Assembly: GCF_003072505.1 (NCBI RefSeq)
Contig: NZ_NTGB01000001.1
Span: 446,820-510,819, forward strand
Direction: 5' to 3'
From: Polynucleobacter rarus
GTDB taxonomy: Bacteria > Pseudomonadota > Gammaproteobacteria > Burkholderiales > Burkholderiaceae
Length of the DNA stretch: 64,000 nucleotides
Positions 27,189-34,390 of this stretch are shown here, piece after piece; positions within the stretch are counted from its first letter, which is position 1; each line of letters starts with the position of its first letter. Both the position numbers and the translations under genes were made by a program. The notes below the pieces were generated by a model, which saw nothing but the letters and a program-made list of their open reading frames with translations, ran no database searches and was not told where the DNA came from.

Positions 27189-27508
27189 TTTTTCTCCTGT
27201 ATCCGCTTGTAACGGCTTTTTGCTTTTTCAATATCTGCTAACGCTGTTCTTGCAGTTTTCTTCTGAAAGACGTGCAAAACATAAACTCCACTAGAAAACT
27301 TTGCCACATAAATGACACGCCACTCACCAAGTACATGAATCCGAATCTCATAAGCTCCTGCACCTATATTGAGCATTGGTTTAAAGTCTGACGGCATGTA
27401 ACCACATTGAACTAAGTCCAGCTCATAACCTGCTTCCCGCCTTGCTTCTATGGGTAAATCCCTTAAATCGTCTAAAGCGGTACCAATAAAATACAGTTCT
27501 TTCCTCAT
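27185..27508 (-). CDS. RelE/HigB-like toxin (phage Gp49-like)
   Basis: 107 residues from the ATG at 27508 (MRKELYFIG...). The frame continues 20 codons upstream into the promoter region, but that part is not conserved. The fold signature is ELYFIGTALDDLRDLP, then IGAGAYEIRIHVLGEWRVIYVAKF and VYVLHVFQKKTARTALADIEKAKSRY. These match RelE-superfamily mRNA-cleaving toxins with basic residues (R and K in the C-terminal KKT/R-x-Y region). A relic of a related toxin is at 28763-28834. The module appears complete. Confidence 0.9.
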   Translation of the reverse strand: MRKELYFIGTALDDLRDLPIEARREAGYELDLVQCGYMPSDFKPMLNIGAGAYEIRIHVLGEWRVIYVAKFSSGVYVLHVFQKKTARTALADIEKAKSRYKRIQEKK

Positions 27509-27534
27509 TGATTTATTATATAAGTATTTATATA

Positions 27535-27599
27535 AATTTGCTAGTGTCAGCCAAAATAGACGTAACAAATTTGCGTAATAAAGCTTTATAAATTTGTTA
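27535..27599. promoter_or_regulatory. operator half-sites in the divergent promoter region
   Basis: TAACAAATTT at 27563-27572 is inverted as AAATTTGTTA at 27590-27599. A one-mismatch copy, AAATTTGCTA, is at 27535-27544. The set lies between the HigBA-like operon and the divergent XRE gene, so it can be bound by either the HigA-like antitoxin or the XRE protein to control both directions. Confidence 0.5.
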
Positions 27600-27609
27600 G
27601 GCTATCTGA

Positions 27610-28092
27610 ATGAATTCAAGGGAACTAGGATTAACAATAGCATTACGTCGTACTCATTTAGGCTTATCTCAAGAGCGATTGGCGAAGTTTTGTGGATTGA
27701 GTAGATTAACTATCTATCGTTTAGAAAGAGGCATATCAACTAATGTTGGTAGGGATGAATTTATTAGTCTATTGACCTTGCTGGGATTAAATAATATTCC
27801 CTTGAAGTCTAAACTTAATTTTAATTCTTTGGAAATGGTCTGCGTATCAGTAAGCGTTAGTTATAAATCATCTCTACACAGTACGGATTTATCTCTTGCT
27901 CTTGTAACAGGTGTTCTGCCTGAGAAAATCTATCCGCATATTGCAACTTTCCTAGATGAGACTCCTCTTTCATTAATTATTTCTGTTGTAGAAGCGGTTG
28001 CACAACTTAACCAAATCCCACCAAAATTAATTTGGAAAAATCTTATCGATTGGGCCCATGAAATGAACTCTCCAAGAATTGCTTGGCTTTAA
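27610..28092 (+). CDS. XRE-family helix-turn-helix protein
   Basis: 160 residues. The N-terminal 60 are a clear XRE domain (ALRRTHLGLSQERLAKFCGL and SRLTIYRLERG). The remainder has no motif that I can name. The C-terminal part (about 85-160) contains VTGVLPEKIYPHIATFLDETP and LIWKNLIDWA and could be a partner-binding or dimerisation domain. It is divergent from the HigBA-like module and shares its promoter region. It may be a regulator of that module or an orphan antitoxin. Confidence 0.75.
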   Translation: MNSRELGLTIALRRTHLGLSQERLAKFCGLSRLTIYRLERGISTNVGRDEFISLLTLLGLNNIPLKSKLNFNSLEMVCVSVSVSYKSSLHSTDLSLALVTGVLPEKIYPHIATFLDETPLSLIISVVEAVAQLNQIPPKLIWKNLIDWAHEMNSPRIAWL

Positions 28093-28291
28093 ATGATTGC
28101 GTAAGATGATAGGTACTTTTTAATTTTAAACAACCTAACCCTACTATTAGTAGGTGAAATTGCTTGAACGCTTTTTATGAAGTAAATTAATTGATATGGT
28201 TGGCCGTTTCTAATTTAAAAGATACGACTTCAATTATTGCCAAGGAGCCAATATGGAGTTAAAAATTAATAAAAATAGTTGAAAAGGAAAA

Positions 28292-28471
28292 ATGCTTAAA
28301 GTAATTATTCGCACCGAAAGCCTTGAAGACTTTTTTTATCTGGCTAGAAAGACTGCTCAGAAAGCAGATCGTGGTGAGTTCCTAAAAGAGGAAGTCACTT
28401 TTTCATTTGAAGATTCGAAGGAAATGTTTAAGGTTTTATCAGAAGTTCATAGACGAAGGGTGTTGAAATGA
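28292..28471 (+). CDS. short regulator fragment, HVO_A0114-like N-terminal part
   Basis: 59 residues behind an AAAAGGA ribosome binding site. The sequence (MLKVIIRTESLEDFFYLARKTAQ..., then TFSFEDSKEMFKVLSEVHRRRVLK) matches the leader of predicted antitoxin-type regulators I know as HVO_A0114-like. In those proteins the helix-turn-helix follows this segment. Here the protein ends where the winged helix should begin. An overlapping 12-codon frame starts at 28468 (ATGA overlap) and stops at 28506. The gene is thus probably truncated, although start and stop are clean. The 28093-28291 stretch before it holds nothing identifiable. Confidence 0.5.
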   Translation: MLKVIIRTESLEDFFYLARKTAQKADRGEFLKEEVTFSFEDSKEMFKVLSEVHRRRVLK

Positions 28472-28523
28472 GCTTACAAAAAATGAATAAAACACCTATT
28501 TGGTAAACATTAATAGTGTTCTT

Positions 28524-28757
28524 ATGGATACAGCTAAAATTTTCATGGATGGAAAAAATCAAGCCGTTAGGATTCCTAAGAAGTATCGTTTTAATGGAAC
28601 TGAAGTGACTATTCAACATTTCGCAGGTGGAGTTTTATTGTCGCCAAAGAAAAGCCTATTCGAGGGTATTACAGCGGCATTGGATATTCTGGAACCAGGC
28701 TTTGAAATTGAACGTCAACAAACACATAAAAAAATCCGGAGCAAGATTAAGGCCTAA
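28524..28757 (+). CDS. VapB-type (AbrB-fold) antitoxin without VapC
   Basis: 77 residues from the ATG at 28524. The opening MDTAKIFMDGKNQAVRIPKKYRFNG is the typical VapB swapped-hairpin DNA-binding domain. The C-terminal helix, about 45-77, is where VapC would be bound. A VapC gene should follow within a few bases, but the next 300 bases contain no PIN-domain frame on the plus strand. It is an orphan antitoxin. The frame is open eight codons further upstream from a TTG, without support. Confidence 0.85.
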   Translation: MDTAKIFMDGKNQAVRIPKKYRFNGTEVTIQHFAGGVLLSPKKSLFEGITAALDILEPGFEIERQQTHKKIRSKIKA

Positions 28758-28762
28758 CTGTT

Positions 28763-28834
28763 CTAAATGTAAGTAGTAAATAATTTAACCTTTAACTCAT
28801 CCAAAGTACTACCAATAAAATACTTTTTATAATT
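28763..28834 (-). pseudogene. relic of a RelE/Gp49-type toxin start
   Basis: Minus-strand codons read NYKKYFIGSTLDELKVKLF... and then stop. This parallels KELYFIGTALDDLRDLP at the start of the intact toxin at 27185-27508. The nearby AT-rich upstream sequence also resembles that of the intact gene. No ATG is present, so it is a short decayed copy. From 28835 to 29078 I see no gene. A hairpin TTTAAGGA/TCCTTAAA lies at 29021-29050. Confidence 0.45.
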
Positions 28835-29078
28835 AAATATTTATATCAGTTAATAAGAACTTGGATAGTACATTGGAAGTTTAAGATCATCTTCTTGATG
28901 TTTGGTAAGAAGGTCTCAGTTACTATGGATTTAAGTAATGTCAATGATTTTGCAAGAATCGTCTTTCTTCCAGAGTACTCATGGAATTACTCTCCCTAAT
29001 CTTTTATTGCAACATGTTCATTTAAGGAACCTCAAGTGATGCTCCTTAAAATTATCTGCTGTGATAAAAGATAATGAT

Positions 29079-29699
29079 TTACTTTACTGGATCGGGAGTT
29101 GCATAAGGACCATTGGGTAATTGATTTGGCCCAATTTGAAATACTTGCTGATTCGCCGCTTGTGCTAATGGCATGTAATTTGGGGCCGCTCTTGCAATTG
29201 CGGCGGTGATGATTGCACCGAGGATACCGCCACCTGAGTTCTGTGGTTGATAAACCATTTTTTTATTTTCACGCCAAATTTCAACTCCAGTTGAACTGAC
29301 TATCCGATAATCAAAATCAACAGTAATTGTCGTTGAGAGTACTATGTATTGTGCATCCCAACGATTAATCGTTACATAGAGAACAGCGTCAGCACCGAAC
29401 ATTCCTGCTAATTGAGGTGTTGGTATTAAATGTATTCTTTCGCCTTCATAGAGTCCTTCTTGTTCTAAGATGAACTTCGTCGTGTTCACTGGAAAAACAT
29501 AATACCCCTTGTTGGCAATTGGTATGGGTAGCGTTGTCGATAGATAAAGGGGAGCATCAACATCTAAAGTTTTATTTACGACAGGAACAACTAGAATGGA
29601 TCGAGGTGCGGCATTAGTAAATGCGGATAAATCCTTCTTTTGAACGTTAGCACAACCAAATAAACCGATGGTAACGATGATAATTAAAAGATACTTCAT
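29079..29699 (-). CDS. DUF799 (GNA1162-like) lipoprotein
   Basis: 206 residues with a lipoprotein signal peptide (LFGCANV, cysteine at 16). The body, NAAPRSILVVPVVNKTLDVDAP through GADAVLYVTINRWDAQY, is the DUF799/GNA1162 fold, which resembles the periplasmic TolB-like nucleotide-binding-type domain. It is the last gene of a four-gene coupled operon (CsgG-like, PEGA-like, DUF4810, DUF799). The known three-gene CsgG/DUF4810/DUF799 set in Neisseria and others is predicted to form an outer-membrane secretion or assembly complex. Confidence 0.88.
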   Translation of the reverse strand: MKYLLIIIVTIGLFGCANVQKKDLSAFTNAAPRSILVVPVVNKTLDVDAPLYLSTTLPIPIANKGYYVFPVNTTKFILEQEGLYEGERIHLIPTPQLAGMFGADAVLYVTINRWDAQYIVLSTTITVDFDYRIVSSTGVEIWRENKKMVYQPQNSGGGILGAIITAAIARAAPNYMPLAQAANQQVFQIGPNQLPNGPYATPDPVK

Positions 29700-30064
29700 G
29701 GGTTACTCTTTTCTATAAGCTTTGGTCTACTATCAAGATTTTTGATGATCAAATCCATTAAAGTTTTACTCTCAGGCCAAGTATCCCGCTCCTTTGAGTA
29801 ATACATTTTTGCTTTATCAGGTAATCCCTCTTGTAAATATAAAGTGCCTAATTCCGCATACATGCCAGGAGCTACGATCTGTTTATTTTGTTCGTTCAAA
29901 TCTACAGTAGCTTGAAGTTTGATTTGTAATGACTTTATTTGACTAGGGTCTTTATAAGCGTCATATAACCCCTTGTCATATCCATTCCAGTTATATTTAC
30001 CTTTTACTGCGCAACCACCCAATAAAGAGATCATGACAATAAAACAAATTGAAAATATACGCAT
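29696..30064 (-). CDS. DUF4810 lipoprotein
   Basis: 122 residues with a lipobox (LLGGCAV, cysteine at 18). The start of the mature part, KYNWNGYDKGLYDAYKDPSQI, is the conserved W-x-x-YD-x-LY of DUF4810. A tetratricopeptide-like helix pair follows (MYAELGTLYLQEGLPDKAKMYYSKERDTWPES). It overlaps the next gene by four bases (ATGA). It presumably anchors to the outer membrane and scaffolds the complex with the CsgG-like and DUF799 proteins. Confidence 0.88.
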   Translation of the reverse strand: MRIFSICFIVMISLLGGCAVKGKYNWNGYDKGLYDAYKDPSQIKSLQIKLQATVDLNEQNKQIVAPGMYAELGTLYLQEGLPDKAKMYYSKERDTWPESKTLMDLIIKNLDSRPKLIEKSNP

Positions 30065-30076
30065 ATTTAGACTTAC

Positions 30077-30403
30077 CTAGTGGATTAAGATTGTTTGATT
30101 AACGCCGTCACTTGCGTAAATTTTTTCTTCATAGATTTTTTGACCATTTAAATAAATAGCCAAAACATGAGGTCCCGGCAAGATTCGCATCATTGCATAA
30201 CCTTCTTGATATTCACGTGCTTGGCCCATATCGAGGTTATCTAACATTACCCGCCCCTCTAAAAATTCGATATTTTGAGCCTTAAAAGAAAGGCTAGGTC
30301 TCATATCTGAAATACTCTGTTTTTCAGTAGGCAGTTGAGTACATCCTGAAACATAGACATTGATGAGGAACATCATAAAAAACAACTTAAGGATATTTTT
30401 CAT
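30077..30403 (-). CDS. small lipoprotein with a PEGA-like domain
   Basis: 108 residues with a lipoprotein signal (YVSGCTQ, cysteine at 21). The C-terminal 60 residues (EGRVMLDNLDMGQAREY, then LPGPHVLAIYLNGQKIYEEKI) have the pattern of a PEGA-type beta domain: x-V-x-L-D-N-x-x-x-G-x, then a G-x-H-x-L glycine turn. The assignment is by pattern only. It sits between CsgG-like and DUF4810 genes, is not part of the usual three-gene set and starts with an ATGA overlap on the CsgG-like gene. Confidence 0.55.
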   Translation of the reverse strand: MKNILKLFFMMFLINVYVSGCTQLPTEKQSISDMRPSLSFKAQNIEFLEGRVMLDNLDMGQAREYQEGYAMMRILPGPHVLAIYLNGQKIYEEKIYASDGVNQTILIH

Positions 30404-31368
30404 TTTGAAACTCCGTCATATCGGATTTGTAAATCGCTGATTTTTTGGTTCGCAATTGAGCCATTTAAAATAGTGCCAACTGATCCTTCGTTGAGTTCAC
30501 CTTCTCCAAACAGAGCAGTTATTTTCATGGATGCGATGGTTTGCCCAGGTAAGGTGATTTCTGCTCCTGTCTGAGGAGATTTGATTTTTTCGCCCGAAGT
30601 CTCAATATTAAAAACCATTCCTTCTTTAATTCCTTGGCTCTTACCACCACCAATAAATATCTTGCTTCCATCAACCTTCAAAATGTAGGTGGCCCATGCT
30701 TGTTTATTGACTACAGCGCTGATTTTGGCAATGGCATCCGTAACTGCTTGGCGGATAGCGGTATCGCCGAGAGTCCCATCATAGGAGGCTTGTGAACCAA
30801 ATCCAAAGGTAGATGCGGTTTCATTTGAAGCTTCTCCAGCTCCAGAAGTAGCAAAGTAGACTTGCCCAGTTTTAGTGTCAACTAATCGAAAGTCGACTTT
30901 GGCAAAAGCTACTTGGCGTTTCATTTGAGAAGCAAAGCCTGATTCACCGATTGTCTTACGACCATACTCTGTTAAGGAGCCAATAATTAAGGTATCGACC
31001 CCAATGACATTTAACTTATTACCCGTCATTGCTGCCTCGTTGTAGACACGACCAATATCCGGTCGTTCGAACACCAGATAAGCGCCAGACTCAGTTAAGA
31101 CTTTACTTGTCATGTCAGTAACTTGCTTCCCTAGAGGGTCATTCATTTGATCTCTAAGTAATGAACGCCCATAGACCGTTTCATTCGTGATACGACCAAG
31201 TGCTATCTTACGTTTTAGGGTCGGCGTGGAGGGTGCTTGGTCTTTAATCAGCTGTTGGGCATCTTTTTGAGCTTTGATTGATTGAGGGCCTTCTTTTTGA
31301 TCAACTTGTGGTGCCTGCATCGCACAACCAGATAAAAGGGCAATAAGAATTAGCAAATATTTAGACAT
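30400..31368 (-). CDS. CsgG-family outer-membrane lipoprotein
   Basis: 322 residues with a lipobox (LLSGCAM, cysteine at 15). The CsgG fold is visible in KIALGRITNETVYGRSLL, GAYLVFERPD, VDTLIIGSLTEYGRKTIG, AFAKVDFRLVDTKTGQVYFATSGAGEA and the C-terminal domain (IGGGKSQGIKEGMVFNIE). CsgG itself is the curli secretion pore. Related proteins act in other export systems. There are no curli subunit genes nearby, so its cargo is unknown. It is the first gene of the coupled lipoprotein operon. Confidence 0.9.
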   Translation of the reverse strand: MSKYLLILIALLSGCAMQAPQVDQKEGPQSIKAQKDAQQLIKDQAPSTPTLKRKIALGRITNETVYGRSLLRDQMNDPLGKQVTDMTSKVLTESGAYLVFERPDIGRVYNEAAMTGNKLNVIGVDTLIIGSLTEYGRKTIGESGFASQMKRQVAFAKVDFRLVDTKTGQVYFATSGAGEASNETASTFGFGSQASYDGTLGDTAIRQAVTDAIAKISAVVNKQAWATYILKVDGSKIFIGGGKSQGIKEGMVFNIETSGEKIKSPQTGAEITLPGQTIASMKITALFGEGELNEGSVGTILNGSIANQKISDLQIRYDGVSK

Positions 31369-31447
31369 TACTCGATACCATTCATCGTGTTATTTACTAT
31401 TCCTACCTAACTCTTTTAATGGAGTTAAATAAGAATAATAAAGAGAG

Positions 31448-31481
31448 CTAAGCCGGGTAACTTGAAGTTTTTATGGCTTAG
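31448..31481 (-). terminator. nested hairpin after the outer-membrane protein gene
   Basis: CTAAGCC (31448-31454) pairs with GGCTTAG (31475-31481) and encloses the smaller inverted pair AACTT/AAGTT. It lies 15 bases beyond the outer-membrane protein stop. No T-run follows. Confidence 0.35.
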
Positions 31482-31495
31482 TATTTAGAGTTAAA

Positions 31496-32038
31496 TCAAA
31501 ATTTATAGCCGGCATTGAGACTAGGTCCTGTAATGCTTATGCCTTCGCGGTTGTAATAAGACATATAGTCTAGAGTTACATAAACATCATTATTGATATT
31601 TGCTTGAATACCGACCCCATAAGATGGGCTTGTACCACTTGTCCAAGCGCTACCGTAGTAGCTAGAGGCGGAAACTGTTCCATTTGTTGCGCCGACTTTA
31701 GCATAAAGGGACACAGTGTCGTTAATTTCTAAAGTTCCCTTACCATATATCCCATATGCATTTTGGACCTGTGCAGTAATGTTTGTTGAACGATAGTAAA
31801 AATTCGCAGAATTAACATTTCCACCAATCATTCCCTCTAAAGCTAAATTCTTATTAAAGTTATAACCTGCCTTTAAAGCCGCCAAGCCATTATTAATGCT
31901 CACTGAATCATCTTTATAGTAAGCTTGCATAAAGCCAACTTCCACATACGGGCCAGTCTCTTTTTTCTGTGAAGACTGTGCCATGGTGCTTGAGATTGCA
32001 CAAGATAGTAGGGCTGCTACGATAATCTTTTTTTTCAT
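31496..32038 (-). CDS. small outer-membrane beta-barrel protein
   Basis: 180 residues: signal peptide (SSTMAQ cleavage near 20) and alternating hydrophobic strands typical of an eight-stranded barrel. It ends in ...LNAGYKF with the C-terminal aromatic residue needed for BAM recognition. GPYVEVGFMQAYYKDDS and KLAGYNF-type turns resemble OmpW/OmpA-like porin families. It is encoded just upstream of the CsgG-like operon and shares GAGTTTCAAAATG around its start with the PEGA-like lipoprotein. A role with the CsgG complex is an inference. Confidence 0.8.
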   Translation of the reverse strand: MKKKIIVAALLSCAISSTMAQSSQKKETGPYVEVGFMQAYYKDDSVSINNGLAALKAGYNFNKNLALEGMIGGNVNSANFYYRSTNITAQVQNAYGIYGKGTLEINDTVSLYAKVGATNGTVSASSYYGSAWTSGTSPSYGVGIQANINNDVYVTLDYMSYYNREGISITGPSLNAGYKF

Positions 32039-32117
32039 TTTGAAACTCTTTCAGGGTTGACGGATTGTTGTGAAGATTTACTGATTGTTAATGAATTAAG
32101 TTCTTGACGCTATTGCA

Positions 32118-32735
32118 ATCGACTATGAACTTAGTGGTGAAGTATTGGTTGGATGTAAGTCAAATGGACTACTATCAAGTAATATGCTGGTAAAAGCAGT
32201 TTCTAAGTCTCCAGTAATTACACTAAATGCTTGAAGTAATTTTTCTGATGGAGTGATCAACTTCAAGCGAAAGTCAGCTGGGTTGTCATGAAGGTGAATC
32301 CATTTATTTTCTAGGAGTTTTCTGTAGTGATAACGATTACCCATTTCACTAAAAGATCCGCTGTTGAAGAGTTGTTTCACGGATAGTTTTTCATTCCTCA
32401 TATGGTGATACATCACAACCAAAAGAATTTGATAAGGAATAATGGAATGGGTAATAGGGAGATGTTCGTTGGTAACTTCTCTTACTTTTATCAGTAGATG
32501 AGTTACCTCATTGATTTTTTGTATATTCATATTTTCTTGAATGCTATTAAATCCCATAAGTAAGCCCTTCACAATAATTACTAACTACGAATATTAGGTA
32601 CGAAATTCAAGGGTATTACTGCATCAGGTAAACCCCTCTTGAGAACTCATAGTGGTGGCGAGCTCGCTCAAATAATGATCTACTGTATGAAGGAACAGTT
32701 CTCTATCGACTATGAACTTCGTACCGATATTTGAT
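32118..32735. repeat. repeats flanking the MarR-like gene
   Basis: ATCGACTATGAACTT occurs at 32118-32132 (inside the 3' end of the gene) and again at 32705-32719 (upstream of its start). GGTACGAAATTC at 32597-32608 is inverted as GAACTTCGTACC at 32713-32724. The repeat pair upstream of the start could be an operator. The distant copy suggests duplication or loop-forming control. The stretch 32573-32870 holds no gene. Confidence 0.5.
32123..32557 (-). CDS. MarR-like winged-helix protein
   Basis: 144 residues from the ATG at 32557, which has AAGGG eight bases upstream (a GTG five codons earlier is in frame). The segment IIPYQILLVVMYHHMRNEKLSVKQLF followed by SEMGNRYHYRKLLENKWIHLHDNPADFRLKLITPS has the layout of a winged-helix domain with a recognition helix and wing. 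It is distantly similar to the regulator at 7435. It is the nearest regulator to the outer-membrane protein and CsgG-like operon, which it may control. Repeats flank it on both sides. Confidence 0.55.
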   Translation of the reverse strand: MGFNSIQENMNIQKINEVTHLLIKVREVTNEHLPITHSIIPYQILLVVMYHHMRNEKLSVKQLFNSGSFSEMGNRYHYRKLLENKWIHLHDNPADFRLKLITPSEKLLQAFSVITGDLETAFTSILLDSSPFDLHPTNTSPLSS

Positions 32736-32870
32736 TGTTTAATGAAGGCTTTTTTGCCTTGTTATTTTTTTCTAATTAAATATTTTTTAATATTTCTTGA
32801 AGGTGGCTCATCTTTTGAGCCTACTATTCTTTAACTTAATACATAATGATTTGAATAAGGTAATTCATAA

Positions 32871-33359
32871 ATGGTCATCGTAGAAGGTAGTTGTATTGTG
32901 GTGCGTAAGGAAGCCATCCTAGAAAACTATCAAGGTGGAATGGCACAGTTTTTATTCGATATTCCTGACAGCAATACTTTGAGCCAAGATGATTATTTAA
33001 TGAGCTTTAGCTTCAAAGATTATCACCAGGCTAAATCGCATTATTTTTTAATTGCAAAGAAGGGACTAAAAATCACTGATTTCATGCCAGAGATTTCCTA
33101 TGCAGATGCAATTTTGTTTGACCAAAACTTTGGGCCAAGTCATCATGCCTCATGGATCAATTTTTCGTATGAAAAGATTGATGCAACGAATCGAGTCGGT
33201 ATTGCTCATTCAGTTCATGAAGAGGATGACTATTTCGATACCGAGAGTATGAGGAGGGCGAAGATTGCAGTGCCTAAGAATTGGGCCTATGAGAAGTCTG
33301 TTACACAGATGCTTTCTTATGAAAGGATGAATAAGTTCAAAAGTTTTTTAAATCATTAA
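32871..33359 (+). CDS. hypothetical protein, not recognised
   Basis: 162 residues, soluble, no signal peptide, with many aromatic and acidic residues (for example DDYLMSFSFKDYHQAKSHYF and SYADAILFDQNFGPSHHASW). No domain or motif that I can name. Its AAGG ribosome binding site and uninterrupted frame support a real gene. It is the first of three plus-strand genes of unknown function (32871-34276) that probably form one accessory cassette with the next two. Confidence 0.65.
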   Translation: MVIVEGSCIVVRKEAILENYQGGMAQFLFDIPDSNTLSQDDYLMSFSFKDYHQAKSHYFLIAKKGLKITDFMPEISYADAILFDQNFGPSHHASWINFSYEKIDATNRVGIAHSVHEEDDYFDTESMRRAKIAVPKNWAYEKSVTQMLSYERMNKFKSFLNH

Positions 33360-33432
33360 TGTAGGAGGGGCGGAGTTATTCCGAATTGCTAAGCCTGACA
33401 TATTGTCGAATTAGCTAAATAGGAGAAAGAAA

Positions 33433-33924
33433 ATGGAAACATTGCGTTGTCGTATCGGCGATTTGGCAGTTTTAGTAGGTTGTCATTTGCCAGAAAATAC
33501 CGGAAATATTGTGAGAATCATTGGTGTTGTAGGATATCAAAGTTGGTACGGTATTAACGGTCAAACTTTTGTTTGGACTGTTGAGGTATCTCATAATAGA
33601 CCTTTAGTATATGAAAACTGTAATAGAGGCTTATATACAAAAATGGTAGGTCCTGTCCCGGATCGGTTATTAATACCGATTGATTCAGATTCTGATTCTG
33701 ATTCAGATTCTGATTCAATTCAACTTGGTAAAGATATCGCCGTTGGAGTGCGTGAGTATTGTGAAAGATTGGAAGCACTCGAGCGTAGTCAAAAACTTAA
33801 AAGTACTTCGCTTACTTCGTCTAGCGAATATGAACCCTATGATCCCGTCGAAAATTGCATCATGCAGCATCCCGGATTGACTGAAGAGCAAGTGATTGCT
33901 ATGGCGGAGGCATTTGGGTTTTAA
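33433..33924 (+). CDS. hypothetical protein with an Asp-Ser hexanucleotide repeat
   Basis: 163 residues. The N-terminal 85 residues (RCRIGDLAVLVGCHLPENTGNIVRI to VPDRLLIPI) match a small beta-rich domain I recall from hypothetical proteins in phages and accessory DNA (GDLA-I---NIG-IV-V---). A run of six Asp-Ser pairs follows (residues about 84-95), encoded by six tandem hexanucleotides at 33682-33717. The C-terminal tail (TEEQVIAMAEAFGF) is helical. No enzyme motif. The AGGAGA ribosome binding site is strong. Confidence 0.7.
   Translation: METLRCRIGDLAVLVGCHLPENTGNIVRIIGVVGYQSWYGINGQTFVWTVEVSHNRPLVYENCNRGLYTKMVGPVPDRLLIPIDSDSDSDSDSDSIQLGKDIAVGVREYCERLEALERSQKLKSTSLTSSSEYEPYDPVENCIMQHPGLTEEQVIAMAEAFGF
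33682..33717 (+). repeat. six-unit hexanucleotide repeat (GATTCA/GATTCT)
   Basis: Six consecutive 6-bp units GATTC(A/T) code for (Asp-Ser)6. Because each unit is two codons, slippage changes only the linker length, never the frame. The two variants (third, sixth base) alternate irregularly. Confidence 0.9.
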
Positions 33925-33934
33925 TCTTTGCTAG

Positions 33935-33955
33935 GAGGCTCACGTAATGAGCCTC
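33935..33955 (+). promoter_or_regulatory. hairpin masking a ribosome binding site and start codon
   Basis: GAGGCTCA (33935-33942) pairs perfectly with TGAGCCTC (33948-33955). The stem contains most of the Shine-Dalgarno sequence GGAGG (33934-33938) and the second and third bases of the ATG at 33947. It could limit translation of the downstream gene until it is opened, for example by a ribosome finishing the upstream gene, whose stop is 23 bases before the ATG. Confidence 0.5.
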
Positions 33956-34276
33956 ACATTCTCCAAAATAACACCTTATCATCCTAGACACATTCCCATG
34001 AACTTTGCTGTTTTTTTTATCAGTTTTATTCTGCCACTGCAAGTACAAAGCATTGCTAATGAAAGCCAGATAGCGCCTCCCTATTGGGCCGTCAATACAA
34101 TCATTGATGCCTCGATTATTTTAGGATTGAAAAGTATGCGCAGTAAATTCCCCAGGTTTAATAACAATCCTGAGTTATCCCTTCGCGATGCCGATCAATA
34201 TGATTGGCCAAAGAGTCGTCGTCGACAGTTGATTGAGAACTATGTGCATAATCATTTCAACTATTCAGCGAAGTAA
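33947..34276 (+). CDS. hypothetical exported protein
   Basis: 109 residues. The ATG at 33947 has the GGAGG site. Starting at an ATG 17 codons later (33998) would give a clean signal peptide (NFAVFFISFILPLQVQSIA). No family was recognised. The C-terminal 70 residues are basic (SRRRQLIENYVHNHF). The region beyond 34276 up to 34390 contains no other gene. Confidence 0.5.
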   Translation: MSLTFSKITPYHPRHIPMNFAVFFISFILPLQVQSIANESQIAPPYWAVNTIIDASIILGLKSMRSKFPRFNNNPELSLRDADQYDWPKSRRRQLIENYVHNHFNYSAK

Positions 34277-34390
34277 TCTGTTCTATCAAGTTTTATCTCA
34301 TATTCCTATCGCCACTAATCGATTACGTTCTGTAATTGTTTCGTGGCTATTTTGGTTATTCATTCGTAGCAAATTTAGCAAAGTGATGTC

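Noticed and set aside
32817-32826. Possible attachment-site copy of the tRNA-Val 3' end
   Set aside because: Only about eight bases match (GAGCCTAC) and they form part of a small hairpin; chance is sufficient.
33682-33717. CRISPR or tandem array
   Set aside because: The six-base units are coding microsatellite repeats without spacers.
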